64,000 bases of DNA from positions 1,488,001 to 1,552,000 of the forward strand of contig CAVXIR010000002.1 in NCBI GenBank assembly GCA_963761975.1. The letters are read 5' to 3'. This DNA is from JAMQPK01 sp963761975 (GTDB lineage Bacteria; Acidobacteriota; Vicinamibacteria; Vicinamibacterales; JAMQPK01). Position numbers and translations under genes: made by a program. The notes under the pieces were generated by a model. The model did no database searches. It saw only the letters and a program-made list of their open reading frames with translations, and was not told the DNA's origin. This document shows, piece after piece, positions 25,976 through 33,144 of the stretch. Numbering within the stretch: the stretch's first letter is position 1; each line of letters starts with the position of its first letter.

Positions 25976-26743
25976 TCAGCGCTTTTCAAGTGCCTGACGT
26001 AGTCGGGATGATTCCTTGTCCAGGCCGGCTTTCTGCAATGCATAGACGGCATCCCAGACCAATCGCTCTAGCTTCTTGATCTGCTCTTCTCGCGCGGCGA
26101 TGGCAGCGTCCTGGCCTGCCCACTGCCGAAGCAGAGCCCATGAGGCTCGATATTCGTTTAGCAGGCTGATGATGTAGGTCTCGCCGCGTGACGCCTTCTC
26201 GGCCCACTCGCGCTCAGTCGACTCGACGCTGACGAGTATTGTGGACGGCTCAGCGGCACAGAATCTGCGCGCCAGCTCCAGCGCGTCATCGAAAGGAAAG
26301 TGGAGTTCCCCCTGTCGATCCTTGTACGAAACAGGAGAAATGTGATCAGCAATTGGTCCCATTCCCGCCCGCGCCCTCACACGATCGAACGCGTCCGGTG
26401 AGCCGCTCAACACGCCGCGGTAGAATCCAACGTCATCTTTGATGTTCTCGAAGACCTGCTCAACGGCACGTTCGAGAGGCGAGTCCTTCTTATATCCAAC
26501 CCGCTCGTTGTGCTCCCACATCCGAGCTGCCGCCGCCTCTTCCTTGAGATAGGCTTTGTGCTCCTTCCACAGGCAGATGAGGTGGTTGGACTGCACGAAA
26601 TGGACGAGGCCAGGATTCGGCTCGATCCACTCGGCCTTCCACTTGTTGCCTCGGATGTGCTCGAGCACCCTGACACGTTGAAACGTAGCGCCAGGCTCCC
26701 GTAGTGCGTAGTCTGCGCCGGCCTTGATTTGGGACTTCCACAT
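25976..26743 (-). CDS. Hypothetical protein, possible beta-barrel N-terminal domain
   Basis: 255 residues. The N-terminal 70 residues (GATFQRVRVLEHIRGNKWKA, then EWIEPNPGLVHFVQSNHLI) look like a small beta-barrel of the KOW/SH3 type. The rest is helical (RAVEQVFENIKDDVGFYRGV, and a C-terminal EEQIKKLERLVWDAVYALQK). No catalytic motif is seen. It follows the DUF429 gene by nine bases on the same strand, so the two are probably co-transcribed as island cargo. No family recognised. Confidence 0.6.
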   Translation of the reverse strand: MWKSQIKAGADYALREPGATFQRVRVLEHIRGNKWKAEWIEPNPGLVHFVQSNHLICLWKEHKAYLKEEAAAARMWEHNERVGYKKDSPLERAVEQVFENIKDDVGFYRGVLSGSPDAFDRVRARAGMGPIADHISPVSYKDRQGELHFPFDDALELARRFCAAEPSTILVSVESTEREWAEKASRGETYIISLLNEYRASWALLRQWAGQDAAIAAREEQIKKLERLVWDAVYALQKAGLDKESSRLRQALEKR

Positions 26744-26752
26744 GGATATCGC

Positions 26753-27520
26753 TCACGTGGGTCGTTCGCAGTCGACGAGTCGGGATAGCGTGCCAGCCCT
26801 GGGCACAGCAATCCATCCTTCCCTCGCTATCTGCTCGTGTTTATCGTCCGGCACGGATTCGCACAGATTAGCCCAGGCCGCTCGCGCTACGAGTGCGGCC
26901 ACCAGGGCATCAAAGGCATCATCGCTGTTTCGGCAGGATTCCAGCGTCGCAGCGGACAACGCAAGCCACGTCACACGTGATGCAATTGACTCGAGGAGCC
27001 GGCAACGTGCGTCTTGATTCTCCCTGCGCTTATAACCGTCCGCGCTAAATCCCCATACCCGAAGTGCAGCTGCCGGATAGACCTCGACAACTTTACCCGA
27101 GCCATCGCGTCGTACGACCTCACCCTTTTGACCGAGGCGAGCGAACAGCGCCGCGGCCCTCATGGCCGGAATTGCGATGCGATCAGAGGACACGCTGAGT
27201 GGCCACCGGGCTGTCTTCTGGTGCACGAATCGATCGGTCTCGCGGAACTGAAGTCTTTTAGGGGCCGTGGACGGTTGGGGAAGCGAAGTCGGCCACATCC
27301 CGCTGTGCGCGTAGTCGGCGATCCCCGCGACGAAATCGATGGGCCAGCCAAATGGCACATCGATACCCACCTTGTCCGCGGCGGCGATCGCAGCGACGAG
27401 CGCGTCGTCATCGGCCCCACATTCGACACGATATACATCGGCTCTAAGCGACTGCCACCTGATCCAGCAGACGGCTGTGAGCTTGGCTTGGGAAGCCAGA
27501 TCGATGCCGATCGTGAGCAC
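26753..27520 (-). CDS. DUF429 protein (RNase H-fold predicted nuclease)
   Basis: 255 residues from GTG 27520, chosen because the fold starts right after it (LTIGIDLASQAK); a TTG 12 codons upstream is possible. Motifs are IGIDLA (first acid), VGIDVPFGWP (second), a KTARWPLSVSSDRIA stretch, VEVYPAAALRVWG, and SDDAFDALVAALVARAA with the C-terminal Asp pair. These are the DUF429 hallmarks of an RNase H-like fold. Function is unproven, though such genes recur on mobile and defence islands. Divergent from an XRE regulator gene. Confidence 0.78.
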   Translation of the reverse strand: MLTIGIDLASQAKLTAVCWIRWQSLRADVYRVECGADDDALVAAIAAADKVGIDVPFGWPIDFVAGIADYAHSGMWPTSLPQPSTAPKRLQFRETDRFVHQKTARWPLSVSSDRIAIPAMRAAALFARLGQKGEVVRRDGSGKVVEVYPAAALRVWGFSADGYKRRENQDARCRLLESIASRVTWLALSAATLESCRNSDDAFDALVAALVARAAWANLCESVPDDKHEQIAREGWIAVPRAGTLSRLVDCERPT

Positions 27521-27563
27521 GCACGCACAATACTGATAGTGTGCAGAGTCTTTCAACTAAAAT

Positions 27564-27578
27564 CACACTCATCGTGTG
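27564..27578. promoter_or_regulatory. CACAC-N5-GTGTG operator candidate
   Basis: A palindrome CACACTCATCGTGTG lies 37 bases before the XRE gene start and between it and the divergent DUF429 gene. A further AGTGTG half-site lies at 27538-27543. This is the usual place and size of an autoregulatory XRE operator. Confidence 0.45.
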
Positions 27579-27614
27579 TAGACCCTGCAGGGTGCGCAGC
27601 GAATTCTATGGCCC

Positions 27615-27860
27615 GTGCCGCAGAAGGACGTCCGCGCTTCATTTGGTTCGCGAGTGCGCGCTCTTCGCGAAGCGCTGGACCTCTCTCAAGAACAGCTGGC
27701 AGAGCGTGCTGGACTACATCGGAATTACATCGGCGGGATCGAACGCGGTGAACGGAACGTTGGGATTGTGAACATCAGCAAACTCGCGGATGCCCTGGAG
27801 ACTTCCATGGCAGAACTTTTTGGTCCGTTCATGGAGCGTCATCGTCGGCGCCGTTCGTGA
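27615..27860 (+). CDS. XRE-family transcriptional regulator
   Basis: 81 residues from GTG 27615. A single helix-turn-helix: FGSRVRALREALDLSQEQLA, then ERAGLHRNYIGGIERGERN and ISKLADALETSMAELF. This is the compact Cro/C.protein type with an arginine-rich tail (MERHRRRRS). It resembles controller proteins of restriction-modification systems, but the nearest RM genes are 10 kb away. It may repress itself and the divergent DUF429 cargo genes through the palindrome in between. Confidence 0.88.
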   Translation: MPQKDVRASFGSRVRALREALDLSQEQLAERAGLHRNYIGGIERGERNVGIVNISKLADALETSMAELFGPFMERHRRRRS

Positions 27861-28237
27861 CGACTGTAGAGTTCAACGCCGCCACGCGAGCTTGAAGCCA
27901 CCCCTTTACCCCGAGAAATGTTGCTCGTATTTGTGCTGGTCTTAACTAGATCTGATTTCAGTTCCTGCCCGGAGCTGCTCAACCTCAATGAGCGTGCATC
28001 CCGCACGTTTGCTGCAGTGCGACACCCCTCGATAATCTGCCGACAACAGTTGTAGTCGCCGATGTCTTTAATACGCTCCACACAATGGGTCTGAGGCGAG
28101 CCCTTCACCAGCTGCGTACGCCGGAAATCGGCACCTTCCATCAAGCGTACGTCGATACCCGTGGAATGTAATAAGCTTCGCAGCGAAGCTTGCGCTCGGC
28201 CTTGGGCATTGGGTACCAGACCACACCTTGACGGCAA
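27839..28237 (-). CDS. Doubtful 132-residue protein
   Basis: Open frame starting at a TTG two bases after the stop of the next-upstream minus-strand gene. Its middle (STGIDVRLMEGADFRRTQLV, KGSPQTHCVERIKDIGDYNC) is protein-like, but the ends are low in complexity and it overlaps the XRE gene by 22 bases. It may be a decayed gene or a second cistron of the membrane-protein operon. Confidence 0.3.
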   Translation of the reverse strand: MPSRCGLVPNAQGRAQASLRSLLHSTGIDVRLMEGADFRRTQLVKGSPQTHCVERIKDIGDYNCCRQIIEGCRTAANVRDARSLRLSSSGQELKSDLVKTSTNTSNISRGKGVASSSRGGVELYSRHERRRR

Positions 28238-28239
28238 AC

Positions 28240-29004
28240 TTAACGCTTAGATTCCTTGCGTATCCGTGCATCAACCAGTTTTTTCAGCTCACCTGAACAG
28301 AATCGATGGATGCGCTCGCAACAGTCCGACATCGTTGTAAGAGCGGTGGCTTGGCGGTGCGTGATGCGACTAAGGTCCTGCTGATGTCCATGCATCCCTC
28401 GCATGAACAACAGTCGATCTCGAAATGCCTTTGAACCCAATGCAAACACTCCCGCAAACGGTCCAGAGAATGCGTCGGGCAATGTCCTAAGCGTCTCTAA
28501 ACCGTCGTCGTCGCCGACAGGCATGTCTGCGACCAACGTGCGGTAACCATGGATGAACAACGTCGTGTTGGTCGCGTATTGGTCAGCAATTTCCTCGACT
28601 TCCATCACAAACGGATGGATCGTTCTCGCCACCTGCGATTCGATCCGCTGTTTTTCACTGAAATAGTTCGGGTGGCCAGAGACCGGAAACCCCTTGATTG
28701 CTTGGACTATCGCCTGCTCGATTCTGAGCACCAGTGGCACAGCGCTGTGGGTCAAATCCTTCAGTTTCTCTGGCGCTGCATGAACATTAACCGCATGATC
28801 AATTGTTCCCAGTTCGGCTTGACCCTTTTGGAAATCAGCTTCCAGCTTGCGATGCTTCGCGCCTTCAGCTTCCCGCGCCATTTCTCGACGCCGTCGTCGT
28901 TGTTCCCGCCAACTGACGGCGTGGAAGGACAGGTAATATGCGCCGCCGACTACAGTGGTAATGATGACCAATACAGAAGCCCACCAATTCACATCTTGGC
29001 CCAC
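28240..29004 (-). CDS. Membrane-anchored hypothetical protein
   Basis: 254 residues. One N-terminal membrane helix (residues about 9-28, WASVLVIITTVVGGAYYLSF) is followed by a long basic/helical cytoplasmic part (REQRRRRREMAREAEGAK) and an alpha-helical body with several His and Cys near the C-terminus (SDCCERIHRFCSGELKK). No enzyme motif. It lies among defence-type genes, so a membrane sensor or effector is conceivable but unproven. The 29005-29218 gap has no credible gene. Confidence 0.6.
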   Translation of the reverse strand: MGQDVNWWASVLVIITTVVGGAYYLSFHAVSWREQRRRRREMAREAEGAKHRKLEADFQKGQAELGTIDHAVNVHAAPEKLKDLTHSAVPLVLRIEQAIVQAIKGFPVSGHPNYFSEKQRIESQVARTIHPFVMEVEEIADQYATNTTLFIHGYRTLVADMPVGDDDGLETLRTLPDAFSGPFAGVFALGSKAFRDRLLFMRGMHGHQQDLSRITHRQATALTTMSDCCERIHRFCSGELKKLVDARIRKESKR

Positions 29005-29218
29005 AGGTTACTCTCCAGCCTGACGCAGGCCTACCGTGAAGCTCGCCAACATTAATCGTCACCATCGCGAACCCAGGGCCGCGACATTACCACGCCCCTT
29101 CGTCGGCAATCCTACAAGATAGCCCGCGCGGGGAGCCTAGAACGGCCTTTTGTTTATGCTCCCTCAGCGAACGACGTCGCTTGGATGGACGAGCAAGTCC
29201 TTAAGAAAGTAAAACAAC

Positions 29219-30358
29219 TCAGGCAAGGTTCGCCAATGCCTGTAGTGATGGAGGAAGCTTCTGAAGCCGAACGGACGTCCATTCCAGATCTTCGTAACCG
29301 GCGTCGGTACGACGGGCCGTGCCTTCTACTTCGGCTGTGAGGGTCACTTGCTTTTCACGGGTCTCTACGCGCGACTCGGACATCAGGCCTGCAATCAACG
29401 ATATTGGACCGCGCGGCTCGACGATTTCACCGACTCTCACCTGTGGGGATGGAGGGTAAACGGTCACGTCGACAGAGGCGCGGAAATGTGCTGTGACCGA
29501 AACACTTAGCGTCACACTTTCGCCGGGATCGACCAGGCCGAACGTTGGTGAGACATCTACATTCTGAATTTCGATGCGTTCAAGATCTGAAACCGACCGC
29601 AATCTCTCCGAAAAGCCGGTAAATTCGGATATCGGTGCGCGAAGATTATCCTTAATGTATGTTGTTAGGCGTTGCTCGTCTGCCGTCACCACTGTCGATG
29701 CCTGCTGTTGGGATGTGTCGATCAGATTTCGAATGACGAGGTCAAATTCACTGCGGATCGTCTTGACCGTGTCTTCTAACGACATCACTCTTAGATTGAC
29801 CTCTGCAACACGAGCGACCTCTTCCGTCCCCTTGTAATCGCCGTCAGCGGAGACGATTACCGCGACTTCATCGTGGTCGCTCTGCTGTAGGTGTTCGAGG
29901 ACTGACTGATAGATCAACACATCGCCCAAACCGTCCCCGTCCGCATCAAACGGCCGTTGACGATTCAGGCGCATCACAAATATATCTTCTAGTGAGCGAG
30001 TGGTCATTGGCACCGTCTGAAGCTCGAAGTCAGCTACGATCTGCGCAACCTGGTCGCGATAGCTCGCTAACACATCATGTGTGGGTGGTGCAACGGGGGC
30101 GGCCAACCTGGGACGTCCAGCTCGCGAGAGAAACTGATTGAGGGGGCGCGGCGAATTGATAAATTGGGTGGCGGTTTGCTCGTATTCACGTTTGAACTGC
30201 GCTTCAAGCTCCTTCTCGACAGCCGACGGCAAATACAGAGTGGCATCCGGCAGGCGTTCTCTCACAAGTGTCAACAAGTTTCGTAGCTGGGTCGAAATCT
30301 TTGGCCATTGTGAAGCGGTCAGTGGCTCGCTGTCGAGGTACACTCTGGTGAACGGCAT
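29219..30358 (-). CDS. PIN-domain protein (DUF4935-like)
   Basis: 379 residues with GAGGAAC upstream of the ATG. A PIN-type nuclease core: VYLDSEP (Asp9), an acidic residue in LPSAVEKELEAQ (Glu50), DGDGLGDVLIYQSVLEHL (Asp146) and VAVIVSADGDYKG (Asp172), in the order of DUF4935 proteins. Residues about 250-379 are beta-rich (SVTLSVSVTAHFRASVDVTV) and may bind a partner or substrate. PIN proteins cut RNA, and DUF4935 proteins occur in defence islands. A 58-residue basic protein is encoded just upstream on the same strand and may be its partner. Confidence 0.75.
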   Translation of the reverse strand: MPFTRVYLDSEPLTASQWPKISTQLRNLLTLVRERLPDATLYLPSAVEKELEAQFKREYEQTATQFINSPRPLNQFLSRAGRPRLAAPVAPPTHDVLASYRDQVAQIVADFELQTVPMTTRSLEDIFVMRLNRQRPFDADGDGLGDVLIYQSVLEHLQQSDHDEVAVIVSADGDYKGTEEVARVAEVNLRVMSLEDTVKTIRSEFDLVIRNLIDTSQQQASTVVTADEQRLTTYIKDNLRAPISEFTGFSERLRSVSDLERIEIQNVDVSPTFGLVDPGESVTLSVSVTAHFRASVDVTVYPPSPQVRVGEIVEPRGPISLIAGLMSESRVETREKQVTLTAEVEGTARRTDAGYEDLEWTSVRLQKLPPSLQALANLA

Positions 30359-30405
30359 ATTCAGTTCCTCAACGAATCATCCAGGGGCGCCATTACGCAG
30401 CAGGA

Positions 30406-30582
30406 TTAGCGAGCAATTCGGAAAATCGCAAAGCGCTGCCCGGAGGACTTGAACGTTTTCAGCAAAGCTGCCTTGAAACCGCCGCGCTGTCTGGGCCGCA
30501 CTAGTCGCCAGCCCTTGCCGGTGGGCATTTGCACGCCACGCTTGATGTTTGACGACCGCAGTTTGATTCGACCTCTCGCCAT
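30406..30582 (-). CDS. 58-residue basic protein upstream of PIN gene
   Basis: Short gene with a strong ribosome-binding site (AAAGGAGGACGCG then ATG at 30582). The product is very basic (MARGRIKLRSSNIKRGVQMP, then a central GKGWRLVRPRQRGGFKA and a C-terminal QRFAIFRIAR), with about 15 Arg/Lys and no acidic residue. It ends 47 bases before the PIN gene. A nucleic-acid-binding partner or an antitoxin-like role is possible. It is not a known ribosomal protein. It is short enough to be missed by routine gene calling. Confidence 0.6.
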   Translation of the reverse strand: MARGRIKLRSSNIKRGVQMPTGKGWRLVRPRQRGGFKAALLKTFKSSGQRFAIFRIAR

Positions 30583-30681
30583 CGCGTCCTCCTTTGGCCT
30601 ACATCGTTTTTAGGCGTGAACGCGTGATGAGTGATGTTTCGGTTCAACTCGTGAATACCCGTAGCATTGTGGGTACACAAA

Positions 30682-30738
30682 ATGGCATGCACCATTTGTA
30701 ATCATTGCGACACCAACCTCGTCGATTCGGCTGAATGA
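30682..30738 (+). CDS. 18-codon leader peptide with CxxCxxC, coupled to SIR2 gene
   Basis: ATG 30682 encodes MACTICNHCDTNLVDSAE and stops at TGA 30736-30738, which overlaps the SIR2 start as ATGA. The peptide has three cysteines in a CxxCxxC pattern. It may be a translated leader that sets SIR2 expression, or simply chance. The ribosome-binding site is weak. Confidence 0.3.
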   Translation: MACTICNHCDTNLVDSAE

Positions 30739-31652
30739 TAAAAACACCAACCGTGTTCATCCTCGGCGCAGGCGCCAGTGTGCCTTATGGTTTTCCAACT
30801 GGTCGTCAGCTCGTTCAGAGAATCATCGCCGGTCTCGATCCGGAGGAGAAACTGCACAACCTGCTCACGCCGCATCCTTGCGCATTCAAGGCAGAAGACC
30901 TCGTTAGGTTTCGTAGTGAACTGCGACTATCACGTCGGTCATCAGTCGATAGGTTTTTGGAAGATCGACCGGAATTCATGGCTATCGGCAAGGCTGCAAT
31001 TGCCGTCGAACTGTTGCCAATCGAGGTAGACGAATGTCTGTTGCGGGCGAGTGAGGTCGAGGATTGGTACACGTATCTATTCGACATGATGATGAGGGAG
31101 GACTTCGACCGCAATGATCTCGGCGTTATTACGTTTAACTTTGACCGTTCATTCGAGCGCGCATTGTTTCAGACACTCAAATCTGCATATAACCTCAACG
31201 ACGTAGATTGCTCGGCCCTGTGTCACAAGGTGCCAGTTATTCACTTTCACGGCGATCTCGGTGAGCCGTCGTGGTACGTTGATTCATCGGGTCCACGGCG
31301 CGGCGCTCGAGACTACGCCTGCGAGGTGCACATTCCCGATCGCAATGTCATCAAATATTGTGCGGAGCGCATCCGTCTCGGCGTTGAAGGACCCGGCGAT
31401 GATATCGTTGAGGATGCTCGGGCGATGCTTCTCCGCGCAGAGTGCGTCTGTTTCATTGGGTTTGGGTACGATCCGCGTTCGCTCGAACGCCTTCAGGTTG
31501 CAGATATCATGCGCGGAAAGGTGATTCGCGGGACCGCGCTGGGCCTCTCGTCTGGTGAGCGAGGACCTGTTGAAAGGAAATTCGACAAAATTCACCTGTA
31601 TGACGCGAATGCTCACAAATTCCTACGGGATACGGATGTGGTGCATCAGTAA
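30735..31652 (+). CDS. SIR2-domain protein (putative antiphage NADase)
   Basis: 305 residues. The Rossmann NAD site is FILGAGASVPYGFPTG (residues 8-23), followed by VITFNFDRSFERAL (catalytic Asn area) and PVIHFHGDLGEP (catalytic His), and near the C-terminus CVCFIGFGYDPRSLERL. This is the SIR2-like (SIR2_2) layout of defence proteins such as those of the Thoeris, DSR and SIR2-HerA systems, which deplete NAD during infection. No HerA-, TIR- or Argonaute-like partner is adjacent, so it may act alone. It converges on the small gene at 31690-31884 and lies next to the island end. Confidence 0.85.
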   Translation: MIKTPTVFILGAGASVPYGFPTGRQLVQRIIAGLDPEEKLHNLLTPHPCAFKAEDLVRFRSELRLSRRSSVDRFLEDRPEFMAIGKAAIAVELLPIEVDECLLRASEVEDWYTYLFDMMMREDFDRNDLGVITFNFDRSFERALFQTLKSAYNLNDVDCSALCHKVPVIHFHGDLGEPSWYVDSSGPRRGARDYACEVHIPDRNVIKYCAERIRLGVEGPGDDIVEDARAMLLRAECVCFIGFGYDPRSLERLQVADIMRGKVIRGTALGLSSGERGPVERKFDKIHLYDANAHKFLRDTDVVHQ

Positions 31653-31689
31653 ATTCGAATGTCGTTCGACTGACCGAGCTTCGATACAA

Positions 31690-31884
31690 TTACCGCGAGG
31701 AAGCCGTTGAAAAACAATCGCGCAACATACGTGAAATGTCGTCAATTACTTGTTGCACGGAAACGTCAGCACTCTCCGTGTGCCGGAAGGAACCGTCCTC
31801 AACGTTGAGAGGCGTGTTTAGAGTTTGACCGCGTTCTATCGGTGCGACTTTGTGCGCGAGCTTCCGTCGCGAGCGATCTTTCAT
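31690..31884 (-). CDS. Small hypothetical protein at island end
   Basis: 64 residues from ATG 31884, with GGAG 8 bases upstream; a longer start at 31908 lacks this. Begins KDRSRRKLAHKVAPIERGQT and ends DDISRMLRDCFSTASSR. It is mixed in charge with no motif. It lies 67 bases inside the right att, the position where small excisionase- or regulator-type genes often sit, but there is no HTH signature. Confidence 0.45.
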   Translation of the reverse strand: MKDRSRRKLAHKVAPIERGQTLNTPLNVEDGSFRHTESADVSVQQVIDDISRMLRDCFSTASSR

Positions 31885-31951
31885 GATCAGCTCCGATCGA
31901 TGCTCCATCGATGAGCGCCGCTAAGATCAGTTCTGACTATAAATTACGGTC

Positions 31952-32008
31952 GCCTCAGGAGCTAGTGGGCGCAAGCTCATCGGGGTTCAAATCCCCGCTT
32001 CCGCACCA
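31952..32008 (+). repeat. att site (middle copy) of tRNA-Leu 3' end
   Basis: 57 bp identical to 9425-9481, beginning in the anticodon arm and ending with CCA. The base before it (31951) and after it (32009) differ from the tRNA locus. It marks the junction of island 1 with the older island 2. Confidence 0.92.
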
Positions 32009-32018
32009 GACTTCGAAG

Positions 32019-32038
32019 TGCCCAGCTTTTGCTGGGCA
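32019..32038 (+). terminator. Intrinsic terminator after middle att
   Basis: TGCCCAGC-TTTT-GCTGGGCA followed by TTTGCGTTT. An 8-bp stem, 4-base loop and T-rich tail just past the CCA, in the place where the tRNA terminator would act if island 1 were absent. Confidence 0.8.
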
Positions 32039-32058
32039 TTTGCGTTTCAGGGTGAATT

Positions 32059-32077
32059 TAGCTAACGGATAGCTAAC
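32059..32077 (+). repeat. Phased TAGCTAAC doublet, left end of island 2
   Basis: TAGCTAAC at 32059-32066 and 32070-32077, 11 bp apart. The same doublet, also 11 bp apart, occurs near the right end (37583-37601). Candidate arm-type sites for the island 2 integrase. Confidence 0.55.
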
Positions 32078-32112
32078 ACAGGCCGAGATGGGAGCGGTTA
32101 GGATGGTCGCTC

Positions 32113-32512
32113 TTGCTCAACCCAGACCTGCGCGACCTCGTCACGCTATCCTTCAGTGGACTCGCCATCCTTGTCTCGTCGCTGCGATCTTTTTCGCCAG
32201 GCGGACCGCGACTCGCCAAAACGCCTTTCACGAGAGGATGGTCGCACTTGCGGACGCGCGGGAGCGTGACCGCCTGCTGGCAGGACCCGAGGTGCGAGCG
32301 TCGATACAACGCGAGGCATCGCACTGGCGCGAATCAAGACTGGCGTGCAAGGTATTGGGCTCGTTGTCCGAAACGAGGGAAAGGTCACGGCCCGAAATGT
32401 CCGCGTGCTTCTCGACGGAAAACCGGCACTCGAGCATCCTCTCGTTCCGCGCGGTGAAGATGAAACACGACTCTTGGCCCGGGTGGGGAAGCTCGGTACA
32501 TTCTCGCTCTAA
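32113..32512 (+). pseudogene. Frameshifted membrane-anchored protein gene
   Basis: Three frames join into one sensible protein. A membrane segment (LVTLSFSGLAILVSSLRSF) in one frame passes, at a T5 run near 32199, into FFARRTATRQNAFHERMVAL and a charged helix in the next frame. Near 32348 it passes to a third frame (GIGLVVRNEGKVTARNVRVL, then DGKPALEHPLVPRGEDE) that ends at TAA 32510-32512. The last part has the look of an Ig-like extracellular or NEW3-type domain. Two indels are needed, so it is broken or contains sequence errors. An opposing frame with a signal-peptide-like start at 32611 overlaps it. Confidence 0.5.
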
Positions 32513-32807
32513 CGATGGGCGCCGCCAGGGCTCTCGACGCTTGCATCGAGTGGCAAAAGCAACTTGTGGAATAAGGAGGGCTAGTAGAAAGAATGTGAGC
32601 GCCTTTCGCATGGGGAGATACTTCTACAATACCTGCCCACCGCCACAATGCAACCGCTCGAAAACGTCACTCGGCCTTCCCGTTCAGTCGGTCGTTGCTG
32701 AAGCCGAATCGTCAATCTATTTTGTGCTAGCTGCAAAGCGCGGCATCGTTGCTAATTCGTTGGGGATGGGATTCAAAGAGAATGCCGACATCCCGCCTTA
32801 AGGAGGT

Positions 32808-32987
32808 GTGAACTCCTTCGATCTGAGCGTCTGCCCATCTCCGGACGATCACGTTCGTGAGGCAATTGTCCATGCATTGGCAGAGGCTCTCGCAGGAGTT
32901 GCCGAGGAAGGATTGATGCGGGGAGAGGAATGTGAACCCGCAGGTTCAGAGGCGATGACTGTCGCGCTCTCGCCGATTTTTCAGTAA
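32808..32987 (+). CDS. Possible 59-residue acidic protein
   Basis: A GTG at 32808 directly follows AAGGAGG (spacing too short to be ideal) and opens a 59-codon frame: NSFDLSVCPSPDDHVREAIV, an Ala-rich helix, then EEGLMRGEECEPAGSEAMTV. Third-position GC suits coding DNA. Nothing recognised. The surrounding 32513-32807 and 32988-33144 stretches hold no credible gene; a remnant frame (RGFERLGDLVHLRRVDYVPP) near 33065-33130 may be the end of a lost gene. Confidence 0.35.
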   Translation: MNSFDLSVCPSPDDHVREAIVHALAEALAGVAEEGLMRGEECEPAGSEAMTVALSPIFQ

Positions 32988-33144
32988 TCACTAGGCGACC
33001 ACAGGAGTAACCCACTATGAGGTTTCAGGATCTCGATCCTGTTTACGGGCGGCTAATCCACTGCTCATGCGCGGCTTCGAGCGCCTCGGCGATCTGGTTC
33101 ACTTGCGCAGAGTGGACTACGTACCGCCTGCTCTAAACGCCGGA

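Larger units (their letters stand above)
9482..32008. mobile_element. Genomic island 1 in tRNA-Leu (defence cargo, P4-like core)
   Basis: About 22.5 kb bounded by the 57-bp att repeats. It contains a type I RM/Septu operon, a tyrosine integrase, two IS630-type copies, a primase/helicase replication module with an excisionase-like protein, and a mixed cargo including PIN and SIR2 proteins. No capsid, tail or conjugation genes are seen, so it is more like a satellite or integrative plasmid than a prophage or ICE. The integrase sits about 9 kb inside rather than beside the att site, so either the defence operon was inserted between them or the element is composite. Confidence 0.88.

Noticed and set aside
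29170..29341. Short plus-strand frame (MDEQVLKKVKQLRQG...)
   Set aside because: Looks protein-like but lacks a ribosome-binding site and runs antisense into the PIN gene.
30501..30695. 64-codon minus-strand frame
   Set aside because: It overlaps the well-supported 58-residue gene in another frame and has no ribosome-binding site.
31952..32008. Second tRNA-Leu gene
   Set aside because: Only the 3' half is present; the acceptor 5' strand and D-arm are missing.
32088..32801. 237-codon plus-strand frame
   Set aside because: Better explained as one frame of a frameshifted smaller gene ending at 32512; the rest is low-quality sequence.
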